Made by a program: the position numbers and the translations under genes. From Antitrichia curtipendula (taxonomy: Eukaryota; Streptophyta; Bryopsida; Hypnales; Leucodontaceae), in the NCBI GenBank assembly GCA_951230915.1, contig OX579634.1:17634725-17698724 (forward strand): a stretch of DNA of 64,000 bases, written 5' to 3'. Under the pieces are notes generated by a model. The model searched no databases, was not told where the DNA came from, and was given only the letters and a program-made list of their open reading frames with translations. Numbering within the stretch: position 1 is the first letter of the stretch; every line of letters begins with the position of its first letter. Of the stretch, positions 22,790 to 33,466 are shown in pieces.

Positions 22790-25700
22790 GATATTTGTCA
22801 CGTGGTAGATATTTGGCAAGAATATCAACAATCATATCAACTGTACATAGAGATAGATTTGAATTCAATATCTTAAGTTTGGTTAGAACTTGCTCACAAG
22901 TAAAATTATATTTGGTTTCAATATGTTTAGAACATGAATGAAATTTAGGATTGTCTATTCAAGCAATAGTACTTTGACTATCAAAATATATAAGTGTAGG
23001 ATGTTTTTGTGGAAATCTAAGTACTTAAAGTAATTTTTGCAATCAAATTGCTTTAGCAATGCCTTTTGCCAAGACCATGTGTTGTAATTATGTAGAAGAA
23101 AGAGCTACTGACTGTTGTTTCTTTTTGCCCTAGGAGATAACACTACCAACTAAAAAAAACAATAACAAGAGGTAGAACAACATGTATCTTTACAGCCAAC
23201 CCAATTAGTGTTAGAGTAGCCATGAAAAACATTGCTTTGTGTGAAGATTTTTGGTAGTGTATGAACCTTTGACAAATTTCAATGTTTGTTTCAATGTTTA
23301 TACATGTGAATGAGCTAGGATTGAAAGATACTGGCTTGAATTGCCGATTATATAAGTACAATTAGGTCAAGTATTTAGTTATTAACAATAGCATGCATAA
23401 TGCTACCAACTATTTGAGAATAAAAATGTTGATCTTGTTGTGATGAAATTTCAAATAAAACATGTTCTTCATTATATACTTGACTGCATAGGTGTATTCA
23501 CATGATTGCAATTTAACATGTTGTATTCTTTATGTTTAGAATTGAGATATTTTGGTTGATGGTAATTGTCCATCCTTCAGTTTTGTTTTTTAAGATAGTA
23601 TTGCCAAGAGTATAATGAAGATCACCTTCAACTGCCATGTCAAATTCCATTTTTAGTATAGCTTCAATACTTTAAATAAAAGTCAGTTGATTATCCATAA
23701 AAATACAGTTATCAACATAAACAATAAAATGATAAAATTGTGAACACTTCTTTTTTGAAGTTAATGCTTGCATCTGATTCTGATCTTTTTGCAAACTAGA
23801 TTTGAACTTGAAAGGTATTGAAAAGTCTTGAAGTATAGACATTTAAATGTCTTCTTGAATAAAGCTATTCATGAAAGCAATCTTGACATCCAATTGATGG
23901 ATTTCAAAATTATGTTGAGTAGCAAGGACTAATAGCACTTTAGTGGAATTGAAGTTAATAGTAGTTAAAAAATCTCCATGTAATCAATACCTTGTATTTG
24001 GATGAAGCCACAGGCCACCAAATATGCTTTATACTTGTTTAAAGTTCCATCAACCTTACTTTTTAAAACATTTTGAACTAATAGGTTTTTGATTTGGTGG
24101 TGAAGGTTGGAAATCTAAGTTTTATTCTTGAGAATTAAATTGAACTTGATTGGTTGTTTACCATTGGTGAGAATCAGGCCGAGACAAGGCTTCTTGCATA
24201 ATTTGAAGAAGATCCAAAGAAAAATGAACAACACTGGCTTGATATTTCTTGGGATTGGACTTCTTTGTGGATGATTGCCCAACAATTGATTCAAGTAATT
24301 GTCTTGTGGGTTTTATTTTCCTTGCACGTAGAGCTAAAAAGCTTGGAGGTGCATATGGTGATTTAAAAGCACAAGTGACTTCAACTTCATGAGGTAAAGG
24401 TTCAACAACTAGATTTGAATCTAAAGATAATTTGTTGGACTATTGTCATTGAATTGAATACTTTGGTGTAATATAGTTGATAAAGATTGGCTTTGTGGAC
24501 TTAATATACTTTGTTATATTGAAGAATTTATAGTAATTATAATTGCGCTTGAATAGAAGGTTGAGGCAATTCTTGAATTTGAGGAAAATCATTTTGATAG
24601 TTCCCTAGAGTAGGTTGTATTTTAAGTAAAGCACAATCTATCAAAATCTTTGTTTCATTGTCTTCTTGTAGCAAATGCTTTTCTGAAATTTCAACAAGAA
24701 TTTCATCAAAAATGACATCCCTACTCTCTAGATATTATTAGTTTTTTAGTTTGTATATTCATCAAACAATAAGCTTTAGTTTCTTCATTGTAGTACAAGA
24801 AAATTGCTTCATGAGAATGGGAGTCTAGTTTATATCTTTGTTCTTGGAAAATAAAAACATAAGTTTTACATCCAAAAATTTGAAGATAAAATCAGGGCTT
24901 TTTTTTAGGACTTGTGTCCTGTGTGTTCGCTTCACTGGAGAGGCTAGTTTTTGGAGGAACGAAGCCAGAGAGGCCAAATTTTTAAAGTCTGGCCAAATTT
25001 TGCCTAAAAAAAAAGTCTTGGATAGGATATGTCAAGTTGTCAGCCATGCTAGTATAGCCTTGGTAGGACTCCTAATTTGGAGATAATTAGTTGTATGGAG
25101 TGTTTTCTCCTAAATATTTTTGGTAACTTTGCATAGGATAACATTGAAAGGATTGCTCCTACTGATGTTCTATCTTTGTGTTTTGACACACCATTCTGTT
25201 GTGGTATGTAAGCAGTGGTCGTATTTTGTTAATACCTTATTTATGGCAAGAGAAATTAAATTCATAAGACATGTATTCACCATCCTAGTCATATCTTAAT
25301 ATCCTTGTTTTATGATGTGTTTGTTTTTCTACATATTTCTTGTAGGATTGAAATTTAGCAAATGCTTCAAATCATTATTTATCAAATAAATATAACATAG
25401 TCTTGTTAAATCATCAATGAATGTGATAAAATAAAGATAAATTGTATATGTTGCAATTTGCATTGGTCTACATATGTCTAAATGGATTAATTCTAATATT
25501 CCAATAACTCATCTTGCACCTTGTTCAAGAAAATTTTCCATATATTGCTTGTCTTCTATGCAAAATTGGCATAAGGTGATTTGCTTTTCATCAAAAGATT
25601 CAATACCTTTTGTCACAACTTCTGTTTGTCTTAGTCTTTATTGATTTATATGGCCTAGCCTTTAATTTCATGATCAACTTTATTTAGTGTTGTAGTAATT

Positions 25701-27240
25701 GAAATTGCTAAAATATAGTTAGTAGATGTAATGGTCTCACACAATTCATATAAATTTGGATAAAGTTTGTAAGTTGCTATTGTTTGATCCAACTTATTTA
25801 TGAGAATATATACTCCATCTTTTATATGGGTTACCCCACCTGCATTGTCAAACTACTTTGTTGAAAATAAATTCTTTACAAGGTGAGGAATATGTAAAAT
25901 ATTAAATATGTATATTTCATCCCCATAGGATAATTTTACATTAGAATCACTATATCTTTGGATGGTGTATGACATAGAGTCATTACCTAGATAGACTACT
26001 TATTGATCATTACACTTAGTGTAGCTTACAAATCCTTCACGTAGATGGCACATGTGCTAAGTTGTCTCTAAATCTACATATCAAGTGGAATTTATTTTCT
26101 CTTGGATTGCTAATGCTACCACATAGAATTTTTTATTTGCTATGGCAAAATTTGTTTGATTTTGTATATTTTATTTTTTTGCAGCAATTTTGATTCTACA
26201 ATCTCTAAAGTGATGCCTAGATTTTTTGTAGTAAAAAGATTTTTTCTCAGTTGCAAGATTCTTCTTTTCAAAAGGTTTGTAGCTACTACTTTTCTTTTTA
26301 ATATGAACTTTAAAAAAAGTTCTTATTGAAATAAGGTTTCTTGTCTTTATTGGAAAACTTCTTTCCAACATAAAGTGTTGATTTATTTTCAGAAGTAGAA
26401 CACATATCTTTGATAGAAGTTTCTTCTTGAGTTAAATTTGTAATTAGAGATTGTAAAGTGATTCTAAATTTCTAACTTGCCTTCGCAAGAAGCGAATGAA
26501 GACTTGATAGTTTTGAAGAAGACTACTCATCAACATTATTATAGCTTCATTATTTGGTATTACTGACTAGCTACTAGAAGTTGTTCTAAGTGAGCTTTGC
26601 AATTATGAATGTCTTCAACGACACTTGAATTTTTTTTCATTGTCAAATTAAGTAACACGTCTTTCAGATGCATTTTTGTCACTATATCTTGTGATTCAAA
26701 ATGTTGATCAATTCTAACTATATTGTATGAGAGGGTTTACAAGATTGAATATGGGAAACAATTGAATTTCAAGAAAGTTTTTTATAATAGTTATACTCCA
26801 CTCACTATAGGCTATAACTTTTTTACTTTAAAAACAAAAATTAATCTATGTTTCTATATGTTAAAAATAGAATCCATCAAATTTGATGATATGACTTATA
26901 TCAATTTTTGTGTTGTCATTTTTAATATATAGTCTCATCTTAACATTGCTTGAATTTCACATTTTTCAATGAAACCTTCAGAAAAGAATTCAAGATTTGC
27001 TACACTGAAGTTTGCTAGTGCTTCAATGTAAGTTTTAGTGGTGTTGCTAATTCTATATATATTTTATGAAAATTCCAAAGGCTATTCATGCTCTTGAATT
27101 GGAAGTGGGTCTAGATGTACTTGGAAGAATGCATTTACAAATTGAAGAGTAGCTTCAACTTCATCTCTTTCACGTTCAAAAATTGGTAAATCAAAGACAT
27201 CCTCATTTGAGCATTTTGCAGTAGGAGTTTGAGTATAGCA
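22790..27240 (-). pseudogene. Copia-A gag-pol remnants
   Basis: Read right to left: a gag part near 27000-27240; a zinc-knuckle relic at 26171-26371 (YKKSRHHFRDCRIK, first cysteines lost); a protease/GAG-pre-integrase part with LHIPHLVKNLFS near 25850-25900. Then comes integrase, split by a 128-bp MITE at 24893, and an integrase end with KKLIISR and DVIFDE. Reverse transcriptase follows, then RNase H near 22900-23200 with SKKQQSVALSST, FDSQSTIA and SKHIETKYNF in decayed frames. Many stops and frameshifts; no product is expected. Confidence 0.8.
24893..25020 (+). mobile_element. hAT-like MITE, 128 bp, copy 1
   Basis: Starts CAGGGCTTTTTTTT and ends AAAAAAAAAGTCTTG. Flanks GATAAAAT and GATAGGAT are an imperfect 8-bp duplication (6 of 8), as hAT elements make. 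An inverted relative of nearly equal length lies at 61226-61352. The shared core includes TTTTTGGAGG and AAGCCAGAG. It interrupts the copia-A integrase region. Confidence 0.65.
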
Positions 27241-27245
27241 CATGG

Positions 27246-27258
27246 TGCTCTGATACCA
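27246..27258 (-). other. Copia-A primer binding site
   Basis: Minus strand TGGTATCAGAGCA, complementary to the 3' end of plant initiator tRNA-Met and immediately next to the 5' LTR. Confidence 0.8.
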
Positions 27259-27705
27259 TGTTAGAATAGAGAGAGAAGAAGTGCTTGATGTAAAGTGAAG
27301 TATCTAAAATAAAAATTATTTTTTTACATACTTGCACTAAAGAACCCCGTGTTTTATCTGATGTTTTCATGATTTTAGGTGACGGATTTTAGTAGATGCT
27401 CAATAAAACAATTTGTGTTTTTATGTCAATAATAACATCCTATGTAACATCCACATTTTCTAGATGTTACATTCAACGTTATTATTGGCATAAAAACACA
27501 AGTTATTTTATTGAGCGTCCACTAAAATCCGTCACCTAAAATCATGAAAACATCACATAAAATACAAGGTTCTTATAGCGTTGTAGTGTAAGGCTTATCT
27601 AATGTATGTCTTTCTTAAAGTCACAATTTTTCTTGTCAAGAGTCACAACTCTCCTATTAACTAGCATATTATTTAATATCTTATATATGTATAATATATC
27701 TAACA
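27259..27705 (-). repeat. Copia-A 5' LTR, interrupted
   Basis: Begins TGTTAGAAT and ends TCTAACA on the plus strand. It matches the 21595 LTR except for about 250 bp of inserted foldback DNA. Confidence 0.75.
27337..27578. mobile_element. Foldback element in the copia-A LTR
   Basis: Two arms of about 115 bp, over 90% alike by eye, flank an ~11-bp centre. Ends are CTAAAGAACCCCGTG and, inverted, CTATAAGAACCTTGT. It shares ends and internal GATTTTAGGTGACGGATTTT text with the 12574-13026 element. The uninterrupted LTR at 21595 shows that it is an insertion. Confidence 0.7.
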
Positions 27706-27804
27706 ATATTAAACTACCAAAGATTTCTTTATAAACAAATGTACTCAAATGATAATTTGAATTGTCATTAGTAGAAAGAGTATTTGGAAACAAAAACAAT
27801 AAAC

Positions 27805-28126
27805 CATTACAAAAAATATGAGGCCTCAACAAGGCCGTGAGTGCTGATTTTCGGGACCCGCGGGTGATATTACGGAAAAAAAAAAAAAAAAAAAAAATCT
27901 TTTTTTTTTTGAAAAGAAATTACCTTTTTTTTTTTTTTTTTTTTTCCCGAAAAAAAAATTGAAAAGTGACGTCACGCTGATGTGGCGCTGACGTCAGCGC
28001 TGGCGTGGAACTTCGACCACGTCAGAATTTCAGTTTCTGAATTTTTTTTTAAAAAAAAACCCTCTGTAGTATCACTACGGGGTCCAGGCTTAACGGCCTT
28101 CCGGAGGCCTCATATTTTTTGTAATG
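27805..28126. mobile_element. GC-rich foldback with A22/T21 tracts and TGACGTCA palindromes
   Basis: Exact 23-bp inverted ends lie at 27805-27827 and 28104-28126 (…ATATGAGGCCTC / GAGGCCTCATAT…). Weaker pairing continues inward for about 40 bp. Inside are a run of 22 A (27876-27897), a run of 21 T (27925-27945) and two palindromes around TGACGTCA: GTGACGTCAC (27966-27975) and GCGCTGACGTCAGCGC (27985-28000). Flanks are not direct repeats. Class unknown. Confidence 0.55.
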
Positions 28127-28380
28127 TCTTGTCTGATTTCCGTAAGAGTGGCAACATGTTTACAGTGTTCCATATGAAATTTGGTCAATTTATCATCAAT
28201 ATATTTTGATTTGTAAATGAAAATAATCTTTAAGGTGCAGTTGTGGATTACTTGAAGTTCAAGGATGTAATTAAAGCTAGCTTTATAAGTCACTTTGAAT
28301 TTAAATTCTAATATATTTTTCACTTCAATCCAATAACCTTTGTGATACCAAGTCCTAAAAGATTATTTCATTCCATAAAT

Positions 28381-28590
28381 CACTACAAGAAAAAGGGGTG
28401 TTTTAACTAAATTTTTAAATATAACCCTAGATATAAGATTATAGGTGATGACCTTTTAAGGGATTTTTAGTAAAATTTTACTAGAAACACATGTATTTTT
28501 AGTAAATTTTTACTCAAAACCTCCTAAAAGGTCTTCACTTATGATATTATGTCTAGGACTATATTTAAAACATTCCTTTCTTTTGTAGTG
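28381..28590. mobile_element. CACTA MITE, 210 bp
   Basis: Starts CACTACAAGAAAAAGG and ends CCTTTCTTTTGTAGTG, with AAT on both sides as the 3-bp target duplication. The two halves pair along most of their length. It lies within copia-B reverse transcriptase sequence. Confidence 0.8.
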
Positions 28591-30018
28591 AATTGATTTT
28601 AGAATTAAACAAACTAAATATTCATTGCCTTATTCACAGATCTTTAGGTTGGCGCATGTATATTGTATTATATTAATATCCCTTGGCAACAAGTTGAGTT
28701 GTATACCTTTTACAAGAAGAGGTGTCAATTTTCAATTTTTTTTTCAATTTATGATTTATATTAACTTATATAAATCCTTTGGACTTGTATAGCATTTTTC
28801 CAATGACCTCCAATAGGCCCAATCATTGCTTCTTTAAATGTTTATGGTGAATCATCCTAAAGTGCGGCAACCATGACTTCAAAATTATATTATTGTTGCA
28901 ATTTCCAAGTAGGTTTGAAGTTTGGTTTGGAACACTAGAATGTTGTTATAGGACTCAAAGTCTGTGGACTTTCTATATTTTCATTGTCAAAGTTGACATC
29001 TTTATTATCAAATGTAGTGGTGGATGTATTATATACATTATTGTCCAAATCAATTGTATATTGAGTTGGAGAATTTGTAAATAGTCTTATGTGTTTGGAT
29101 AGGAGGTAATTACATACCCTCAGGTTTCCAAAATATAAATTGTCTTGCATCATCTTCATTATTTTGTAAGAAAATTTTGATACCTTCTTTTGTAATTTGA
29201 GTGGGTTTTTAAAGTATTTAACATAAAAACTAATGTTAATTTTTCAAGTAGGTTCATGATATAAGTAATAAGCTTTAGAAGTTTGATTACAAACCATGAA
29301 TGTATATGGTATATTTTTGTAGTCAAATTTTTGTCATTTTTCTATTAGAATGTGCATATAGGCAATAGATCCAATTTTTTTTGTATAAGTCATAGTTGGT
29401 TTTATTCCAGCCTACAATTATTGAAGTATTTGATTATTAATAGAATTAGTTGATAATCTATTTAGTCCCAAAATAATTTTTAAATTCAGTAAATTGAAGC
29501 ATGGAACAAGCACTCTCAACTAAACTGCAGTTCTTTTGCTCCATTATCCAATTTTGGTCTGGAATATACGGAGTAGTTATTTGCCTTATTATACCATTTG
29601 TTTGATAATACTAATTAAATTCATTAGATGTATACTCATAGCCACCATCACATCAAATCATTTAATCTTACAATTTGTAAAATTCTTGATTTTAGTTTTA
29701 AATGTTTTAAATATCTCATTTTTGTATTATAAAAAATAAATTTTCATTTGTCATGATTTTTCATCAATAAAAGTGACAAATATAATGATCCACTATAAGA
29801 AGGTGTTTACATGGGACCGCAAATGTCACTATGAACCAATTCTAGAAGATCTTTAGCTCTTATGTCTTCTTTAGTAGATAATGAAAGTCTATGTTGCTGA
29901 CTGATTAAATAACTAGAACAGAAACTTAAGTATGAATTTTTATCAATGTAAGTCTGTGTACAAAATCACGTGATTTCATTCATCTTAACTTTTGTATTCC
30001 TACTTAACCTAGCCTTAA

Positions 30019-30944
30019 CCCCTAAAGTCCCAATTGTCCCCTCGGAGGACAAAATGGATTTTGGGCAGGCTCCTACAGTCTCAATATTTTTTGTGATTTT
30101 CTGAATTTTTTTTGTGAAGATAGAGAATCACATTATCTTTCCGAAAATGTAATTTTTATTTCAATCGGTGCCCGGGAGTAAAAGTTATGGCACAAAAACC
30201 CCAAGTTTTAGTTTGGCGGGCAGAAAAAAATCCTCAAAAAAACTTTAAATTAAAAAAATTTAAAATTTGTTTCATATAGATTTTATTTTTATTTGCACGG
30301 GAAGCTTTTATTCATTCCATTTGGATTTGTTATGCAAAAGTTATGGTCAATCTTATTTTTCGGGCAGTTAGAGCATCTTTTTGAAAAAAATAACTTGTAG
30401 GACTCATTTCTGAACTCAATTTTAACAATTTGAAAAAAGAAAAAGTTTTACAAGGTCAAGATTTCTTGCTAGAAAAATCTCACTGTTGAGATTAGTATAT
30501 TTCAATTCTATCTTAGAGCTATTAAGGATTTAATTTTTCCTTCAATCTTGAACCTACTTCTACTTAACAGTTTTTTAACAAGTGAAAACTAAGTGTTTCT
30601 TCTTAAATTTTTTTTTCTAGATTCTCAACTCAATTCTTCATTATAAAAAATTAGAAATTCAAAATCACCCGAGCAAAAAATTTTAGTTGAAAAGGCTCAA
30701 AGCCAATAAATGTAGTTGAGCAAGGTACAAAAAAACTAGATTCCTTCACTTTAAATGCAAATATCTTGCAATCTACATGGTCAAAATTTCTGAAATTTCT
30801 TCCACACATTCTTACACTAGTCTAGTACAAGATCCTACGGTAAAATATGCAAAATAAACATTAAATTTGTTTTTTTGCTCTTTGCTCTAGAAATGGCAGT
30901 TTTGAGTGATTTTTGATGGAAAAATGGCCTTGGGACTTTCGGGG
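30019..30944 (-). mobile_element. TTAA-family element, copy 6 (subfamily B), inside copia-B
   Basis: 926 bp. Ends are CCCCTAAAGTCCCAA and CTTGGGACTTTCGGGG; TTAA flanks both sides (30015-30018 and 30945-30948). In reverse complement it aligns with subfamily A over the blocks CTGCCATTTCTAG, GTAGGATCTTGTACTAGACT, TTTCAGAAATTT and GATTGCAAGATATTTGCATT. It interrupts the GAG-pre-integrase/integrase part of copia-B, so the family was mobile after that retrotransposon inserted. Confidence 0.8.
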
Positions 30945-30999
30945 TTAAATGCTAAAAGTCAATAGAAATAACTAGATGTGAGCTCTGTAGAAGGAGAAT

Positions 31000-32055
31000 A
31001 ATAACCTAATTGAAAATTATCCTTTTAGTGTAATAAGTTTGTTCTAAGGAAACAATCAAGTAGGATAATTCTATACTAATATATTCAATTTCAAACTCAA
31101 TAACACAATCCAACTACCTAAGAACACACAAACTAACATAAACCCAATTCGGCAATCTAATACAAGATACATTAAGAAACACAATACATTCTTCACATTT
31201 TCAAATTGATCTACACATTATATTACATATGAACCACTTGGAATTTATAAATTAAGCATTATACACAATCCAATTAGGTTCTAAAGTATTTCTAGCTTCA
31301 ACTAATCTTAAACTTAATTATAAGATTTTCAAAGTTTATTATTTCTTTCCTATTTAGTACTCCACACAACTCATAATTCTCATCCAATTAGCATCATACT
31401 CACCGTACAAATCTCACAACTACAACGACATCAAACACACACACAAGAAATTTAAAGAAAATGCAGCCAAATCGGGTTGAACTCGCACTCGTTTGTCTGG
31501 CAATGGGTGAAAGAAAATCAACTTGGAAAGAACCTAAAGACTACCTTCACCTTTCATTCGTTGTGCAAACCCTCCTAGCGGCTTTTTCAGGCTTCTCCCA
31601 TTGCAAAAAGATCTATTCTATTATTTTTAGGCATTCACTATATGAGAACATATTGTCATTGTTTTGCAAAACGCTTTAATATTTGCCACAATGCCACCCG
31701 ATAGGATAAAATATTAAACTACCAGACATGCCAGAGAGAATCAAACACACAAAAGCAAACTAGTTAGGCAGCCCCTACTCAATTCGTTTGACATTCCACC
31801 ATCCTTTCAGTTAATTTCATCTAAGAGCCGGTGCGGCCTCACGGGCTCTCTTGCAGTGGGCTGCACTTTGTTCGCTACGCAAACAAAGGCTTTAAGAGTT
31901 TAATAAAGTTAACGAATGACTTAATATCCTACTTATTGAGGTTTATCCCATTTTGTTTATGCAGCAATGGAATGAATGCTAAAAGCTTGCAAAACAATAA
32001 AAGCAAAAAAACTGTTTTTTTGCTTTTATTGTTTTTTGGCTCGGAATTTGCCGGA
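31000..32055. other. AT-rich DNA passing into probable mitochondrial spacer
   Basis: 31000-31440 holds nothing recognisable. From about 31440 the composition changes, with ORFs at 31461-31679 and 31831-32070 and a GC-rich patch at 31825-31880. Because nad3 begins right after, I infer that this is mitochondrial intergenic DNA, but it cannot be proved from sequence alone. Confidence 0.35.
31991..32035. repeat. Perfect 22-bp inverted repeat with 1-nt loop
   Basis: Arms AAAACAATAAAAGC... and ...GCTTTTATTGTTTT pair exactly over 22 bp around a single T. It lies just beyond the 3' end of the nad3 relic, where mitochondrial transcripts often end in stem-loops, so it could be a former 3'-end-stabilising hairpin. 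Confidence 0.55.
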
Positions 32056-32411
32056 TTACTCCTAATCTAAAGTGCCTTTCTTCCATTCATATAAGATTCA
32101 ATCTTCAAAATCAATACAAATACTATCATAAACCAAAATCCAAACAAACCAATTTTGTTAAGAGAAATTGCCCAAGGAAATAAAAAGGTGACTTACAGAT
32201 CGAATATAATGACTAGAATAGAAACAAGATAAAATTGTATATCAAAACAACTTCTGGCATCATCAAAAGGATCAAAACCACATTTGTAAGCTGACAATTT
32301 CTCCAAATAAGTCAAATTACAAGAAGAAACAAATAAAAAGGAAACACCAATTAGGATAAAAGAAAATAGCAAACTAGATAGACACAAATAGGTGCAAATT
32401 CCACAAACCAA
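32056..32411 (-). pseudogene. nad3: nad3 (mitochondrial NADH dehydrogenase subunit 3), nuclear copy
   Basis: Subunit of respiratory complex I. The minus-strand translation matches plant mitochondrial Nad3 almost end to end: [31 protein letters not shown] and VTFLFPWAISLNKIGLFGF, then YEWKKGTLD and the native stop TAA at 32056-32058. Damage: the N-terminal [10 protein letters not shown] lies in another frame (frameshift); GAA has become TAA after FDL; one frameshift lies near the C-terminus; the last tryptophan TGG has become TAG. Several changes are C-to-T or G-to-A, as expected when organelle DNA decays in a methylated nucleus. No working product expected. Confidence 0.9.
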
Positions 32412-32426
32412 GAACCACTTTTTTTT

Positions 32427-32499
32427 AGGAAAATAGTTCCAATGTTAGAACAATGGTGTCCAAAACCACAATTTAAGGGTTCGAATCTCTTTTCTCTTG
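32427..32499 (+). tRNA. trnW: tRNA-Trp (CCA), mitochondrial type, in the organelle insert
   Basis: The sequence folds into a cloverleaf: acceptor AGGAAAA/TTCTCTT (one mismatch), D-stem GTTC/GAAC, anticodon stem with loop GTCCAAA (anticodon CCA, tryptophan), T-stem AAGGG/CTCTT with loop TTCGAAT, discriminator G. No intron and no encoded CCA. It starts just beyond the nad3 relic, divergently. It is probably silent in the nucleus unless internal A and B boxes happen to suffice. Confidence 0.8.
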
Positions 32500-32773
32500 A
32501 TTACACTGGCTAGAATTTGGTGAATGGTGAAGCAATCATCGAAAATGATTGATTCATTTTAGAAGAAAGAAAAGACTAATCAAACATCTATCTAAGTGCA
32601 AGCCCAAATAGTGAGTGCAAAACGCAACATTACGACAATACATAGTTAATCTGGGTCATCCAGTTAAAAACCAAATAGTAGGTAGACATGATGTATATGC
32701 AGATAATATCAATAGTACAAATACAAAGGCGGAAAGTCCTTTTCCTACTAATAGTACATTAGAAGAAAAAGCG

Positions 32774-32834
<61 letters not shown>

Positions 32835-33061
32835 TGTTAATGGTCTTGTTGCAGTTTTGTTTTCTTCAAATCTACATGTTGTTAATGTGGGGATGGAGGG
32901 TTTTTGAGCTCCACTTGTATGACAAAGCCCTACTAGAGGCATAGCTAGAGGGCGGAAGAAAAAAATTGGTTGCACCCTAGCTGCTTTCACCTTCCACCCA
33001 AAAGCACAAAAATAAAATTTGCAACCTGAAAAATAAATTTAGTTTCATTTTTTTGAACTAA
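32500..33061. other. Mitochondrial-type spacer between trnW and atp1
   Basis: Non-coding, interrupted by a TA microsatellite. A short reading frame before it (32615-32760) has no known match. It is kept within the organelle insert because genes of that origin lie on both sides. Confidence 0.45.
32775..32827. repeat. (TA)n microsatellite
   Basis: About 26 uninterrupted TA units; translations through it are artefacts. Confidence 0.95.
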
Positions 33062-33466
33062 ATGAGTTGCTAAAAAGCTCTATATAAATTTTTGACAAAA
33101 GGTAGTCAGTTGACTATCAATCTACTCAGTAATATTTGTTTGTTGTACAATAGCAAAAAATATATCTGAGTCTATAGACTTCAAAAGCTCATGTTCATAT
33201 TGATTGATGTTGGAAATAGGAAATTGATCTAAATAACCTTTGATAGCTGCATAAATAACAAATATTTGTTTTTCAATAGGAATTGGGCTATATTGTGGTT
33301 GTTTAAGAACCTATATTAGCCTTGCCCTATGATTTAATAGATACCGAGTAGCCACATCAAGGTTTGAACCGAATTGAGCGAAAGCGGCTATTTCACAATA
33401 TTACGCTAATTCTAGTTTCAAGCTACCACCTACCTGTTTCACAGCTTTTAATTGAGCCGCGGAACC
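33062..33466 (-). pseudogene. atp1: atp1 3' exon (mitochondrial ATP synthase alpha), nuclear copy
   Basis: The C-terminal ~135 residues of F1-ATPase alpha on the minus strand: GSAAQLKAVKQVGGSLKLEL, AAFAQFGSNLDVATRYLL, QPQYSPIPIEKQIFVIYAA, KGYLDQFPISNINQYEHELL, then SFLATH. The reading frame is kept, but in-frame stops occur after KLELLA-type text (TAA for CAA), after RLI, in TE*IDS and in KFI*SFL; two or three are C-to-T changes. The C-terminus is the bryophyte/lycophyte form, not the seed-plant form (GFCDRM...). A group II intron end precedes it, whereas seed-plant atp1 lacks introns. No product expected. Confidence 0.9.

Larger units (their letters stand above)
21595..27705 (-). mobile_element. 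Copia-A: Ty1/copia retrotransposon with both LTRs, inside copia-B
   Basis: LTRs lie at 21595-21774 (3') and 27259-27705 (5', enlarged by an inserted foldback). The 5' LTR is directly followed on the minus strand by TGGTATCAGAGCA, the initiator-Met tRNA primer site typical of copia elements. Flanks ATACT and ATATT fit a 5-bp target duplication with one difference. The outer sequence is another copia pol gene, which reads on across the insertion. Gene order on the minus strand is gag, zinc knuckle, protease, integrase, reverse transcriptase, RNase H. The LTRs differ at many positions, so the insertion is old. Confidence 0.85.
27706..30990 (-). pseudogene. Copia-B: integrase to reverse transcriptase, split by four insertions
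   Basis: Minus-strand fragments run in copia order: LLELVHSDICGPM (integrase, about 29830), KEAMIGPIGGHWKNAIQVQ (start of reverse transcriptase, about 28800), KFHMEHCKHVAT (about 28170), STFVYKEIFGSLI (about 27720). The gene then continues at 21594 beyond copia-A. Besides copia-A it is interrupted by a GC-rich foldback (27805), a CACTA MITE (28381) and a TTAA element (30019). Frames are broken throughout. Its 5' LTR was not found. Confidence 0.75.

Noticed and set aside
32615..32990. ORFs with Ile-Tyr repeats on both strands
   Set aside because: Produced by the TA microsatellite; the non-repeat parts have no recognisable protein.
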